Part shown: in pieces, positions 33,877-44,899 of the stretch | How positions within the stretch are numbered: the first letter of the stretch is position 1 | Layout of the letters: every line of letters starts with the position of its first letter | The notes under the pieces: generated by a model | The model's database searches: none | What the model was told of the DNA's origin: nothing | Seen by the model: only the letters and a program-made list of their open reading frames with translations | NCBI RefSeq assembly: GCF_042186555.1 | Contig: NC_133327.1 | Location: 51,844,065-51,908,064, forward strand | Length of the DNA stretch: 64,000 bases | Direction of reading: 5' to 3' | Source: Aquarana catesbeiana | Lineage: Eukaryota > Chordata > Amphibia > Anura > Ranidae | Made by a program: the position numbers and the translations under genes

Positions 33877-34131
33877 GCCCCGGTTCACACTGGGACGACT
33901 TGTCAGGCGACCTAGTCGCCTGACAAGTAGCGTCCCGTTCTGTGCAATGGAACCTTTCTAATCGGAGAGACGCAAGTCGCTCCGACTTAGAAAAAGGTTC
34001 CTGTACAACTTTGGGGGTGACTTGCATTGACTTCTATACAGAAGTCGTCTTGCAAGTCGCCGCTGAGTCGTGTCCTGAGTCGCCTGAGGCAGTCGCGCTG
34101 TAAGTCGTGCTGCCTCAGTGTGAACCGACCC
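33877..34131. mobile_element. MITE with GGTTCACACTG termini
   Basis: The left end GCCCCGGTTCACACTG pairs with the right end CAGTGTGAACCGACCC, and TA flanks both ends. The interior is built of ACTTGTCAGGCGAC/GTCGCCTGACAAG palindromes. It is related in style to 42199-42612. It lies about 330 bp upstream of the OR start codon. Confidence 0.8.
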
Positions 34132-34459
34132 TAACTGTGTATTATAAACAAATGAAATGTTTTATAAATATTGTTTTTGACTTTTTTTACCCCTTATTTG
34201 CATTTCAATACTGCTAATCTCCTGCAATTTCCTTGCAGTCACTTCCTGCCTACATGCACTCTAGCGATGGCTGCATGGCATTTTTTAAGATGGGTTTGTC
34301 ACCCTATAACAGACAGTGCTTGAACAAGGACCTTCATGACATTTTTATTGGAATTATTTCAAAGAAATCTGCAAATTCTAAAATATTGAAATTATCATTT
34401 GAAAGTACATTAATAAAAATGTTAAAAAGAATAAAGAATTCTGATAAGGATTCCAGACA

Positions 34460-35395
34460 ATGGACAACAAAACAATAATCACAGAAATCATTTTGTTGGG
34501 ATTCAGTAAAGATCTGAGGATAAACACTTTATTATTTATTTTATTTTCCGCTATCTATTTCGTGACTGTTTTTGGAAATGCTCTCATCATAGGTATAATT
34601 CTGCATAACCATCACTTGCACATCCCCATGTACTATTTCCTTTGTATGCTTTCTCTCTTTGACTTGAGTTACTCGTCCACTGCTGTGCCCCGGTTATTGT
34701 CAGACCTCTTTTCTTCCAAGAGGGCCATCTCGAACGGAGCTTGTACCATTCAGATCTTTGTTATCCTGCTTCTAGAGGGATGTGAGTGTCTTCTCCTGGC
34801 CATCATGGCTTATGACCGTTACGTGGCCATTTGCCAACCTCTCCATTATCCCATTCTCATGCGTTGGAGTATTTGTTACAAACTGACTGCCATGATATTT
34901 ATATCAAGCTTTATGATGTGTATTTTTCCATCAATTTTTATGCGGATTACTCTTTGCTACAACCAGGTCAATCATTTCATGTGTGAGGTTCTAGCAGTCC
35001 TAAAATTGGCTTGTGGGAATACGTTGTCTAATGAAATTGTCATCTTCTGCATCAGTTTTATTACTCTTCTCCTCCCCTTTGTCCTTATTATAATATCATA
35101 TATTTGCATTTTGTCATCTGTATTAAAGATTAAGTCTGCAGGAAGAGCTAAAGCCTTTTCCACGTGTTCCTCCCATCTAGCAGTGGTGGGACTATACTTT
35201 GGGACAGTGATGCTCATGTACTTTGGCCCATCATCTCAGTACTCCACTGATCAGGAGAAATACAGTTCCATATTTTATGTGATTGTGTCACCCATGCTGA
35301 ACCCTATCATCTACAGCCTCAACAACAAGGAAGTTAAAGATACAGTTAGAAAACTGCTGCCTACACGTATTGTTACTCAAACAAGCACTCGCTAA
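34460..35395 (+). CDS. Olfactory receptor, class II, single coding exon, intact
   Basis: This encodes a 311-residue odorant receptor, a seven-transmembrane GPCR expected in olfactory neuron cilia and coupling to the olfactory G protein. OR signatures are complete: an N-glycosylation site NKT at residues 3-5, GN at 39-40 in TM1, PMYYFLCMLSLFDL at 56-69, a conserved Cys at 95, MAYDRYVAIC at 116-125, SY at 213-214, KAFSTCSSHL at 231-240 and PMLNPIIYSL at 278-287. Length is normal for the family and there is no internal stop. The ATG at 34460 gives the expected short extracellular tail. A possible 3' splice site (TTTCCTTGCAG, ending 34238) lies about 220 bp upstream, as expected if a non-coding exon precedes. 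An AATAAA is at 35730-35735. Ligand and subfamily symbol cannot be assigned. The nearest relative here is the pseudogene at 20696-22160. Confidence 0.96.
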   Translation: MDNKTIITEIILLGFSKDLRINTLLFILFSAIYFVTVFGNALIIGIILHNHHLHIPMYYFLCMLSLFDLSYSSTAVPRLLSDLFSSKRAISNGACTIQIFVILLLEGCECLLLAIMAYDRYVAICQPLHYPILMRWSICYKLTAMIFISSFMMCIFPSIFMRITLCYNQVNHFMCEVLAVLKLACGNTLSNEIVIFCISFITLLLPFVLIIISYICILSSVLKIKSAGRAKAFSTCSSHLAVVGLYFGTVMLMYFGPSSQYSTDQEKYSSIFYVIVSPMLNPIIYSLNNKEVKDTVRKLLPTRIVTQTSTR

Positions 35396-35829
35396 AAGCT
35401 GGACTTACGGTAACATGAACTGACACATTTTTAAGAACTTTACAAAAAATGCCAAAGTATTCATGCTTGTCCCTCCCCTGAGGATCTTATTGTAAGGCGC
35501 AACACTAGCACAGGCTCTATAACCATTATTGCACTAGAGTAGCCACCTTTCAAGGATGCTATATATGTGTGTACTGGTACTTAAGTTTTCCCAGGAATAC
35601 ATTTAGTCAGTTAACAACCTAGGCAAGATGCTTAGATGCTTGTAGCTTTACATAGTTAGAGGATAGATCATCAATCTAGAAACTAAATGGTACAGCGATA
35701 CTGAGTTCAATAGTTCACAGGGAAGGATTAATAAACTATCTGGTCAAAAATCAGTCAGGTGTAGATTGTTCCAATGCAAGTTATGGGCACCTAGTTGGAG
35801 AATTGCCAGGAGCAGGGTTATATATCTAT

Positions 35830-35831
<2 letters not shown>
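35396..35831 (+). other. Region 3' of the OR gene
   Basis: It is non-coding. AATAAA at 35730-35735 could serve as the receptor poly(A) signal; nothing else is recognised. Confidence 0.35.

Positions 35832-35897
<66 letters not shown>
35832..35897. repeat. (TA)n microsatellite
   Basis: About 33 TA copies directly precede the Tc1 left end. Such runs often grow at Tc1 TA target sites. Confidence 0.95.
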
Positions 35898-35900
<3 letters not shown>

Positions 35901-37030
35901 CCTTGAAAAAGTATATTTTCCACATTTTGTCATGTTACAACCAAAAACGTAAATATATTTTATGGGGATTTTATGTGGTAGACCAACACAAAGTGGCTCA
36001 TAATTGTGAAGTGGAAGAAAAATGATAAAATATTTTCAATATTTTTTACAAATAAATATCTGAAAAGCATGGCGTGCATTTGTATTCAGCCCCCTTTACT
36101 CTGATACCCCTAACTAAAATCTAGTGGAACCAATTGCCTTCAGAAGTCACCAAATTAGTAAATTGAGTGCACCTGTGTGTAATTTAATCTGTAATTTAAA
36201 TACAGCTGTTCTGTGAAGCCCTCAGAGGTTTGTTAGAACCGTAGTGAACAAACAGCATCATGAAGGCCAAGGAACACACCAGACAGGTCAGGGATAAAGT
36301 AGAGAAGTTTAAAGCAGGTGTAGGTTATAAAAAAATATCTCAAGCTTTGAACATCTCACAGAGCAATTTTCAATCCATCATCTGAAAATGTAAAGAGTAT
36401 GGCACAACTGCAAACCTACCAAGACATGGCCGTCCACCTAAACTGACAGGCCGGGCAAGAAGAGCATTAATCAGAGAAACAGCCAAGAGGCCCATGATAA
36501 CACTGGAGGAGCTACAGAGATCCACAGCTCAGGTGGGAGCATCTGTCCACAGGACAACTATTAGTCGTGCATTCCACAGATCTGGCCTTTACAGAAGAGT
36601 GGCAAGAAGAAAGCCATTGTTGAAAGAAAGCCATAAGTAGTCCCGTTTGCATTTTGCCAGAACCCATGTGGGGGACACAGCAAACATGTGGAAGAAGGTG
36701 CTCTGGTCAGATGAGACCAAAATGTTACTTTTTGGCCTAAAAGCAAAACGCTATGTGTGGTAAAAAACTAACACTGCACATCACCCTGAACACACCATCC
36801 CCACCAAGAAACATGGTGGTGGCAGCATCATGTTGTGGGGATGCTTTTCTTCAGCAGGGATAGGGAAACTGGTCAGAGTTGATGGAAAGATGGATGGAGC
36901 CAAGTACAGGGCAATCTTAAAATCAGACCTGTTAAAGTCTGCGAAAGACTTGAGACTGGGTCGGAGGTTCATCTTCCAGCAGGACAAGGACCCTAAACAT
37001 ACAGCCAGATCACTGTTCCAGAAGCCAGTC
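35898..37030 (+). pseudogene. Tc1/mariner transposase pseudogene, 3' truncated
   Basis: The left terminal region (GTGCCTTGAAAAAGTAT) starts at the TA run. Coding begins at ATG 36260 (MKAKEHTRQVRDKV). A paired-type DNA-binding half follows (VGYKKISQALNISQS, HGRPPKLTGRARRALI, SVHRTTISRAFHRSGLYRR). The catalytic half shows WSDETKMLLF and QQDKDPKHTA, the first two DDE aspartates. In-frame stops occur in QSII*K (about 36382), in KESHK*S and after KRYVW. Homology ends near 37030, so the SPDLNPIE segment with the third catalytic residue is absent, as is the right terminal repeat. This copy cannot encode transposase. Confidence 0.9.
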
Positions 37031-37439
37031 CATCATCTCAGTGCATTCCGCAGAAGGTAGAATCGACTCTTCAGGAAGTTCCTCCAGATTTGTGAGCGGT
37101 ACCTGCCAACAAATCCATTACCAGTCACTAGCATACTCCACAGGACACTGTATACAGACGCCTTATCCCTGGATTAACCTAAGGATTACTACTGGTCAGT
37201 CTCAGCTGCTTTGCCTTGACTGCATATCACTGTGCCACATTTAGAAGTCTTATTTCTTTGAGCTCCAACTGCCGGTGAAGATAACCGCAAGGCCTTGCAT
37301 TTTTGAACACTGCTATTCTATCTCTTTTTAAAGAGACACACCACTAGTACCTATATTACTTCATGTCTCAATAGGATTAAAGGTATTATGGGTTTCCCCT
37401 TTAGCAGTGGTATTATATACAGCAATCAGTAGCCCTTTT
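37031..37439. other. Unrecognised sequence between truncated elements
   Basis: No gene, terminal repeat or array is seen. Confidence 0.35.
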
Positions 37440-38239
37440 TTAAGCACTTCAGCCCCGGAAGATTTTACCCCCTTCCTGACCAGAGCATTTTTTGCGATTC
37501 GGCACTGCATCGCTTTAGCTGACGACGTTGTACCCAAACAACATTGACGTACTTTTTTTCCCACAAATTTTGGTAGTATTTGATCACCTCTGCTGTTTTA
37601 ATTTTTTGCGCTATAAACAAAATAACAGTGACAATTTTGAAACAAAAGCAATATTTTTTACTTTTTGCTATAATAAATATCCCCCAAAAATATATAAAAA
37701 AAACAAATTTTTTCCTCAGTTTAGGCCGATATGTATTCTACATATTTTTGGTAAAATAAAATTACAATATGCATATATTGATTGGTTTGCACAAAAGTTA
37801 TAGCGTCTACAAATAGGGGATAGTTTTATGGTATTTTTATTTATTTTTTTTTTTTTAGTAATGACGGCGATCTACGATTTTTATTGTGTCTGCGACATTA
37901 TGGCGGACACATCGGACACTTTTGACACTATTTTGGGACCATTGTCATTTATACAACGATCAGTGCTATAAAAATGCACTGATTACTGTGTAAATGACAC
38001 TGGCAGGGAAGGGGTTAAACAGTAGGGGGCGATCAAGGGGTTAAGTGTGTCCTAGGGACTGATTCTAACTGTGGGGGGATGGGCTTCCACTGACATGACA
38101 GTGATCACTGCTCCTGATGACAGGGAGCAGTAGATCTTTGTCATGTCACAAGGCAGAACGGGGAAATGCGGCAAATTTAAAGGGAAGTACAGGTACGCCC
38201 ATTTGCCTACCTGTGCCATTCTGCCGACGTACATCTGTG
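37440..38239. mobile_element. TTAA element (copy 1), right end lost
   Basis: It starts TTAAGCACTTCAGCCCCGG. Its body (TTTGATCACCTCTGC, TTTTTGCGCTATAAAC, TTTTTGCTATAATAAATATC, CAGTTTAGGCCGATATGTA) matches the element at 45828-46731 step by step. It stops at CTGCCGACGTACATCTGTG, where the next Tc1 sequence begins, so the final TTAA end is missing. It is non-coding. Confidence 0.8.
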
Positions 38240-39461
38240 TGACCCTGATCAAAAGTTTACATACCCTGGTGATTTTGGCCTGATAACATGCACACAAGTT
38301 GACACAAAGGGGTTTGAATGGCTATAAAAGGTAACCATCCTCACCAGTGTTCAAACTCTAATCAAGAAGTGGAGAATGAGGGGTTCTGTTGAAACAAAAC
38401 CACGGTCAGGCAGACCAACTAAAATTTCAGCCACAACTGCCAGGAAAATTGTTTGGAAAGCAAAGAAAAACCCATAAATAACTTCAGGTGAAATACAAGA
38501 CTTTCTGAAAACATGTGGTGTGGCTGTTTCAAGATGCACAATAAGGAGGCACTTGAAGAAAGATGGGCTGCATGTCGCCAGAAGAAAGCCATTTCTACGC
38601 AACTGCCACAAAGTATCCTGCTTACAAACAGCACAGAGACAAGTCTCAAACCTTCTGGCACAAAGTTATTTGGAGTGATGACACCAAAATTGAGCTTTTT
38701 GCCCACAAGCATAAATGCTTCATTTGGAGAGGAGTCAACAAGGTATATGATGAAAGGTACACCATTCCTACTGTGAAACACGGAGGTGGATCACTGACGT
38801 TTTGGGGATGTGTGAGTTACAAAGGCACAGGAAATTTGGTCAAAATTGATGGTAAGATGAATGCAGTATGTTATCAAAAAATACTGGAGGAACATTTGCA
38901 TTCATCAGCCAGGAAGCTGCGCATGGGACGTACTTGGACATTCCAACATGACAATGATCCAAAACACAAGGCCAAGTCGACCCGTCAATGGCAACAGCAG
39001 AATAAAGTGAAGGTTTTGGAGTGGCCATCTCAGTCTCCTGACCTCAATATCATTGAGCCACTTTGGGGAGATCTCAAACATGCAGTTCATGTAAGACAGC
39101 CCAAGAATTTACAGGAACTGGAGGCTTTTTGCCAAGAGGAATGGGCAGCTTTACCAACTGAGAAGATAAAGAGCCTCAACCACAAATACCACAAAAGACT
39201 TTAAGCTGCCATTGATTTTAAAGGGGGCAATACACAGTATTAAGAACTGGGGTATGTAAAATTTTGATCAGGGTCATTTGGGTAGTTTATGTTGCCATTA
39301 TGATTTAAAAAGACTAAACACAATTGATTGATAATAAATGGTTTCAGCCAAACACTAACCATGAGTGAAAGAAAAGTTTTTGTGTTATCACTCATATTCT
39401 CTGAAAAATGGCCAAGAAATCATAAATTCTGAAAGGTTACGTAAAATTATGATCACAACTG
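38240..39461 (+). mobile_element. Tc1-type element, left outer end missing
   Basis: The inner direct repeat TGACCCTGATCAAAAGTT at 38240 pairs with AATTTTGATCAGGGTCA near 39260. The right side continues through an outer segment to ATGATCACAACTG followed by TA (about 39461), matching an IR/DR-type Tc1 end. The corresponding outer left segment is absent, so the left side is truncated exactly at the inner repeat. Confidence 0.82.
38376..39204 (+). pseudogene. Tc1 transposase pseudogene (DD34E type)
   Basis: The N-terminal DNA-binding part is broken (KPRSGRPTKISATTARKIV, then a stop, then ITSGEIQDFLKTCGVAVS, RCTIRRHLKKDGLHVARRK), with a frame change near 38563. From there a 213-codon frame is open to TAA at 39204. 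It shows WSDDTKIELF, HGGGSLTFWGC, FQHDNDPKHKAKS and SPDLNIIEPLWGDLKHAV, that is D, D and E of the catalytic triad with the usual 34-residue spacing. The catalytic domain therefore looks intact but lacks a continuous DNA-binding half. It is non-functional in this form. Confidence 0.9.
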
Positions 39462-39539
39462 TATATATATATATATACACTTTGAGGTATTCATTACCTC
39501 TCATCAGGGATTTTGAGAGAATATAGGTGCAAGTACTCA

Positions 39540-41095
39540 AGCCCTGTATAGTACAGGGGTCAGGAGTGTAGAACACACAGGGCTCGGGAGTGTGAAACAC
39601 ACAGAGTGCAGGGCTTAGGAGTGCACAACACACAGGTTAGAGGGCTCTGAAGTGTATATTGCGTATCATGCAGGGCTCAGGAGTGTGTAACACACAGAGG
39701 GTGTTGCTCAGAGTGCACATCGCATAGAACCCAGGGCTCAGACATGCATAACGCACAAGGTAGAGGGCTCAGAAGTGTGGATCATCTATTACATATGCTC
39801 AGGAGTGTGTTTCACATAGAGTGCAGGGCACAGGAATGCATATCAAGCAGGGCCTGGGAGTGTGTATCACACAGAGTGCAGACCTCAAGAAGACATAACA
39901 CACAGAGTGTGTAGCTCCCAGAGTGCAGGGATCAGAATTGCAGGGGTGCCTAACACACAGGTTGCAGGAGTCAGGTCAGAGACATACAAAATTCAGGGGT
40001 CAGGAGTGCATAGCACACAGGATGCAGGGCTCAGGAGTGTGTAACACACAGGATGCAGAGTTCATGAGTACAGAACACACAGGATGCAGGGCTCAGGAGT
40101 GCATAACACACAGGATACAGGGCTCAGGAGTGCATAACACACAGGATGCAGGGCTCAGGAGTGTATAACACACAGGATGCAGGGCTTAGGAGTGCATAAC
40201 ACACAGAATGCAGGGCTCAGGAGTGCATAACACACAGGATGCAGGGCTCATGTACGAAAAACATAAAAAATTCAGGGGATGAGTGAATAACACACTGGGT
40301 ACAGGGCTCAGGAGTGTATAACATAAGGTGAAGGGCTCAGTAGTGCATAACATAAGGTGAAGGGCTCAGGAGTGCATAACACACAGAATGCAGGGCTCGG
40401 GAGTGCATAACACACAGGGTGCAGGGCTCAGGAGTGCATAACACACAGGGTGCAGGGCTCAGGAGTGCATAACACACAGGATGCAGGACTCAGGAATGCA
40501 TAACACACAGGATGCAGGGCTCAGGTATGTATAACATAAAAATTTCAGGGGACAGGAGTGAATAACACACTGGGTACAGGGCTCAGCAGTGTATAACATA
40601 GGGTGCAGGGCTCAGGAGTGTATAAAACACAGGATGCAGGACCCAGGAGTGAATAACACACAGGGTGCAGGGCTCAGGAGTGTATAACATTCAAAGTTCA
40701 GGGGTCAGGAGTGCATAACACACAGGGTGCAGGGCACAGGCATGCATAACACACAGGATGCAGGACTCAGGAATGAATAACACACAGGATACAAGGTGCA
40801 GGAGTGAATAACACACAGGGTGCAAGGCTCAGGAGTGTATAACATTCAAAGTTCAGGGGTCAGGACTAGTGCACATCACACAGGATGCAGGGATCAGGTG
40901 TGTATAACATTCAAAATTCAGAGGTCAGGAGTGGATAACACACAGGGTGCAGGGCTCAGGTGTGTATAACATTCAAAATTCAGAAGTCAGGAGTGCATAA
41001 CGCACAGGGTGCAGGGCTCAGGCATGCATAACACACAGGATGCAGGGCTCAGGAGTGCATAACACACAGGGTGCAGGGCTCAGAATTGTGTAACG
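39540..41095 (+). repeat. 31-bp minisatellite, about 50 copies
   Basis: Units of GGATGCAGGGCTCAGGAGTG followed by CATAACACACA recur every 31 bp for 1.55 kb, with interspersed variants (CATTCAAAGTTCAGGGGTCAGG). The short open frames inside are artefacts. Confidence 0.95.
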
Positions 41096-41186
41096 CATAA
41101 GCAAGTGTACAAACAACATTGCCCTCCTCCCCAAAAAAAAACCCACACGAATCACAGTAGAAGAGTGAAGGCAGACAAAAGTCTAA

Positions 41187-41570
41187 AGCGTACACATGAG
41201 CGGAATGTCCGACAAAAAAAGTCAGACGGAAGCTTTTCATTGTCTATTCCGATCATGTTTGTGCCTCATCGGACTTTTTTTTTAGAAAATTCTGATGGAC
41301 CTAGAAATGGAACATGTTCTAAATATTTCCGACTGAACCAATTCCTATCGGGAAAACCGCATGCTCTGAAGCAAGTACGAGACGGAAGCTATTAGCTACT
41401 GGCTATTGAACTTCCTTTTTCTAGTCCCATCGTACGTGTTGTACGTCACCGCGTTCTGGACGGTCGGACTTTGGTGTGACCGTGTGTATGCAAGTCCGCT
41501 AAAGCGTAATTCCGTCGGAGAAACCTTCGAAGTTTATTCCGATGGCAAAACCGGTCGTGTGTACGCAGCA
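41187..41570. mobile_element. MITE with GCGTACACA termini
   Basis: The left end AGCGTACACATGAGCGG pairs with the right end CCGGTCGTGTGTACGC. TAA flanks both sides (41184-41186, 41571-41573). The interior has inverted TCCGACAAAAAAAGTC/GGACTTTTTTTTTAGA-like blocks. No gene is present. Confidence 0.78.
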
Positions 41571-41660
41571 TAAGTCCATTGAGTCTGCCCTATTGTTTTG
41601 TTTATATTTTATCATTTTTTTTATTTATTTATTTTTTACATTTTTTTGTCTAAGTATAGA

Positions 41661-41825
41661 TCAAATTTTGTCCCAAGCATGTTTGAATCCACTTACTGTT
41701 GTCTGACTCACTACCTCGGCTGGAAGTTTATTCCAAGCATCAACTAATCTTTCAATAGTATAATACTTTCTAAGATTAGTTTTCCTCCTGTTAGTTTGAA
41801 GTTCCCATGTGCTTGGTCTTAGCTT
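41661..41825 (-). pseudogene. Non-LTR LINE C-terminal remnant
   Basis: The minus strand encodes a 54-codon fragment reading LRPSTWELQTNRRKTNLR, KYYTIERLVDAWNKLPAEVV, SQTTVSGFKHAWDKI and then a stop. The R...W+NLP.EVV...F block is the conserved tail of L2/CR1-like LINE polyproteins. Only this tail survives. It is unrelated in detail to the copy at 2190-2778. Confidence 0.8.
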
Positions 41826-42198
41826 CATATTACAAATACTGCCCTCTTGGACCTTATTACATTACACCCCCTGACAATTACATCATCTGATTTTGTCTCC
41901 AGAAGGATGGAGCCATCTTTGTTCAGCTATCATCCAGGGTAAGCATCTATACCCTGAAGTGAGATGCCAGCTCAGAGAGGACACAAGCATACAAATCTTG
42001 GTGCAAGTAGCTTTTTCGATTGTGTTCACAAATGTTTGACACAGATCAGCCCCTGGTGCAGCTTCTCACCTTGTGACTTGCTACAAAGTTAGAGGGAGAG
42101 AAATGTTTTAATGTTACAGATATAATGTTGATGAACATTGCAACATGCTTACTGGTCAGTGCAGCCCCCCCCATTACATTGAAAGGCAAATAGTATTA
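41826..42198. other. Spacer, no gene seen
   Basis: Nothing recognised. Confidence 0.35.
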
Positions 42199-42612
42199 GG
42201 CTGGGTTCGCACTGCCATGACTTGGGATCCGACTTGTGAGAACCCAAGTTGCATGACATGTGAAATCCAATGTTAGTCAATGTCTTAATTAGCACTTCTG
42301 AAGTCGCTCCGACTTTAGAAAAGGTTCCTGTATTACTTCAAGGCAACTTCTATCCGACTTGTGCCCATAGAGTTTAATGGAAGTCGCCTCCAAGTCGGAT
42401 CCTCATCCATATTAATGTGATTTGGATCCAACATTACAGGGAGATTACCCATGCAGTGCATGTCATCCTCCTGTATGCTGTTATCTCTGCATACCTGCAC
42501 AAGACAAAGTCGCTTCAAAGTGGCATCAAAGTAGTACTCAAGTTGCCAGCAAATCGCCAGGAAATCGTCTGGTAAAGTCGCAACTTCAGGTCGCAGTAGT
42601 GTGAACCGAGTC
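42199..42612. mobile_element. MITE with GGCTGGGTTCGCACTG termini and TTA duplication
   Basis: The left end GGCTGGGTTCGCACT pairs with the right end AGTGTGAACCGAGTC. A TTA is duplicated at 42196-42198 and 42613-42615, as for PIF/Harbinger elements. The interior contains inverted ATCCGACTTG/CAAGTCGGATCC words. Confidence 0.82.
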
Positions 42613-43165
42613 TTATGGAGGGCAGTGGTGCAAATCAACAGCTTGCTTACTGAAGTCAGTATTTCCATGGGGCACACTATAAAAAAAAGCTCTATTCCTA
42701 TATCCAATCAGAATAGCCAATAGAAGGGCAACTCACTGCAAGGTGGAGGGCATTATAAAGCTTCCAGAAGTCAGAGGGGAGGAGAGCCCTGATTGTAAAG
42801 GAGAGCCGGGCTCAGGTGTTCCCAGTCATCCGACAGAAGAATGTGCAGAAAACGTAGAGTACACATGGACACCACTACATTTCAGCAATATTGTTGGTTT
42901 GTTGTTTAAAATTGCATGACAGGTTCTCTTAAAAACCAAAATTCATTGTATCCCTTCACTGCATACCCAGGTCACAGGTAACATTTATATATGCATAAAA
43001 AAAAAGAATGCAAACCTTAATGGCGGCTAACATGAGAATTCCCGACATTCCATCCAAAGCATTTATTGCAATCCGGACATGCAAAATTTGAATGCAATAT
43101 GATGGTGGGACCCTTCCAACGCATACTCTATAATCTGCACTATGTGCTGAATACTCTGTGCAACC
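42613..43165. other. Spacer, no gene seen
   Basis: No coding signature or terminal repeats recognised. Confidence 0.35.
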
Positions 43166-43385
43166 ATAGTAGCCTAAATAGTATAGTAGCCATAGTAGTC
43201 TAAATAGTATAGTAGCCATAGTAGCCTAAATAGTATAGTAGCCATAGTAGTCTAAATAGTATAGTAGCCATAGTAGCCTAAATAGTATAGTAGCCATAGT
43301 AGTCTAAATAGTATAGTAGCCATAGTAGCCTAAATAGTATAGTAGCCATAGTAGCCTAAATAGGATAGTAGCCATAGTAGCCTAA
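43166..43385 (+). repeat. 26-bp tandem repeat, about 8 copies
   Basis: CTAAATAGTATAGTAGCC plus ATAGTAGY repeats every 26 bp. A C/T variant at one position alternates through part of the array. Confidence 0.93.
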
Positions 43386-43390
43386 AGACA

Positions 43391-43908
43391 GATGTAACCG
43401 ATGGGGCAGTTGTGCCAATAAATTCTACTAACAGATATTTAATAATAAATGATATTTATTAAAAGTATTCATGAATACAGAAATCCAGAGACAAAAACTT
43501 TCATTTAAATATATTCCTTAGAGCTACAAAGCATATAAATCCATATTGTGTGCACCAAATGGCTTTGCAGACCAAGATATTACCTTGCAAAAGTAGCCTG
43601 TACAGACAGCTGTGGGAGGGGCCCAGTAGCTCCACCCACTACAGGCTGCCTGTAGAAAACTACAGGAGGGGCGGAGACAAGACCAGTCACCCTGCACACG
43701 GAGAGTGAGCAGCAGTGACCAGTTTTTTTTACAGGAAGCTCCTGAACAGAAGTAACGCCTCACACTGGATTACTGCACAGATCTGGAAGAGATACACAGT
43801 ATGCACCAAGATTAAAGGAAGAGTGTACATGACAAATTTATTTAGACAATAAAATTAGTTTTATTTATTTTTTTTATTTTTTTTTTCGCATTTAATTTTA
43901 TTACTATA
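43391..43908. other. Spacer, no gene seen
   Basis: No recognisable gene. Confidence 0.35.
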
Positions 43909-43911
43909 AGG

Positions 43912-44159
43912 CCTCTTTCACACTGAGGCGCTTGTAAACTGCCAGTAAAACACTGAGCGCTTTTGAAGAGCTTTTCAGGCGCTTTTGAAGAGCTTTCCAT
44001 TCATTTCAACGGAGAGGGGCATTTTTTCACCGCCCCGCCAGCGCACTGCTCCAGTGTGAAAGCATTCATTGATTTTAATAGAAATAGGTTTTCGTGAGCT
44101 TTTCGGGTGCTTTTTTTAGCGTGAAAGCACCTGAAAAGCACCTCAGTGTGAAAGGGGTC
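43912..44159. mobile_element. Harbinger-like MITE, CTTTCACACTGAGG type
   Basis: The left end GGCCTCTTTCACACTGAGG pairs with the right end CCTCAGTGTGAAAGGGGTC, flanked by a TAA duplication (43909-43911, 44160-44162). It is a member of the same TTTCACACTG family as 3180, 20234 and 20808. Confidence 0.88.
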
Positions 44160-44199
44160 TAACAATGGGACTACCAAGCCACCTATGTTATAACATTGG

Positions 44200-44455
44200 C
44201 AGGTGATAGACCCTCAATGTCTCCATAAAGAGGAGCTATTAGACCATCAATGTTTCCATAAAGAGGACCTATTAGACCATCACTGTCTCCATAAAGAGGA
44301 GCTACTAGACCATCAATGTCTCCATAAATAGGAGCTATTAGACCATCAATGTCTCCATAAAGAGGACCTATTAGACCATCAATGTCTCCATAAAGAGGAG
44401 CTACTAGACCATCAATGTCTCCATAAGTAGGACCTGTTAGGCCCCCAATGTCTCC
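44200..44455. repeat. 33-bp tandem repeat, about 8 copies
   Basis: Units ATCAATGTCTCCATAAAG plus AGGAGCTATTAGACC repeat every 33 bp. On the minus strand this reads as an 11-residue GDIDGLIAPLY repeat, an arithmetic consequence of the period. Confidence 0.93.
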
Positions 44456-44899
44456 CCTGGCCTCCAATGCAGCACAAATCGTGGTTGATTTACTGATTCC
44501 CCAGCTACAGTAGCCAGGAAATGACAGCTCTGAAATAGGGTGCTTGGTTATAGACCCGGAAGTGACAGAATGCTCATCACTTTCAGGTTAATTCGTCAGA
44601 TAACGATTGATCCTCGATCTCCTCCACCTCTTACTGTCTGGCCAGTTTACCGAGCTCTTAGGCTCCCTGAAGGGACAGGAGAGCCAAGGAACCACCGAGG
44701 AGGCCGTCCGTTCTCACTACTGTAAAGTGATCGGGTGGCTGTAGAGCTTTTGGATCACTTTTACTGAACAGCTGATTGCCCCCTGAAAAAAAAAAAAATT
44801 ACACCAAGATAACATCTGTAGCTGCAGCCATGAGCTTGTTTTAGCCACTTCAAGTCCAGGTTCTTTTAACCACTTGAAGACCAGACATTTTCTGTCACA
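44456..44899. other. Spacer, no gene seen
   Basis: No recognisable element. A poly-A tract lies at about 44786-44798. Confidence 0.35.

Noticed and set aside
39540..41095. Possible CRISPR-like array
   Set aside because: Units are direct tandem repeats without unique spacers, in a eukaryotic context; it is a minisatellite.
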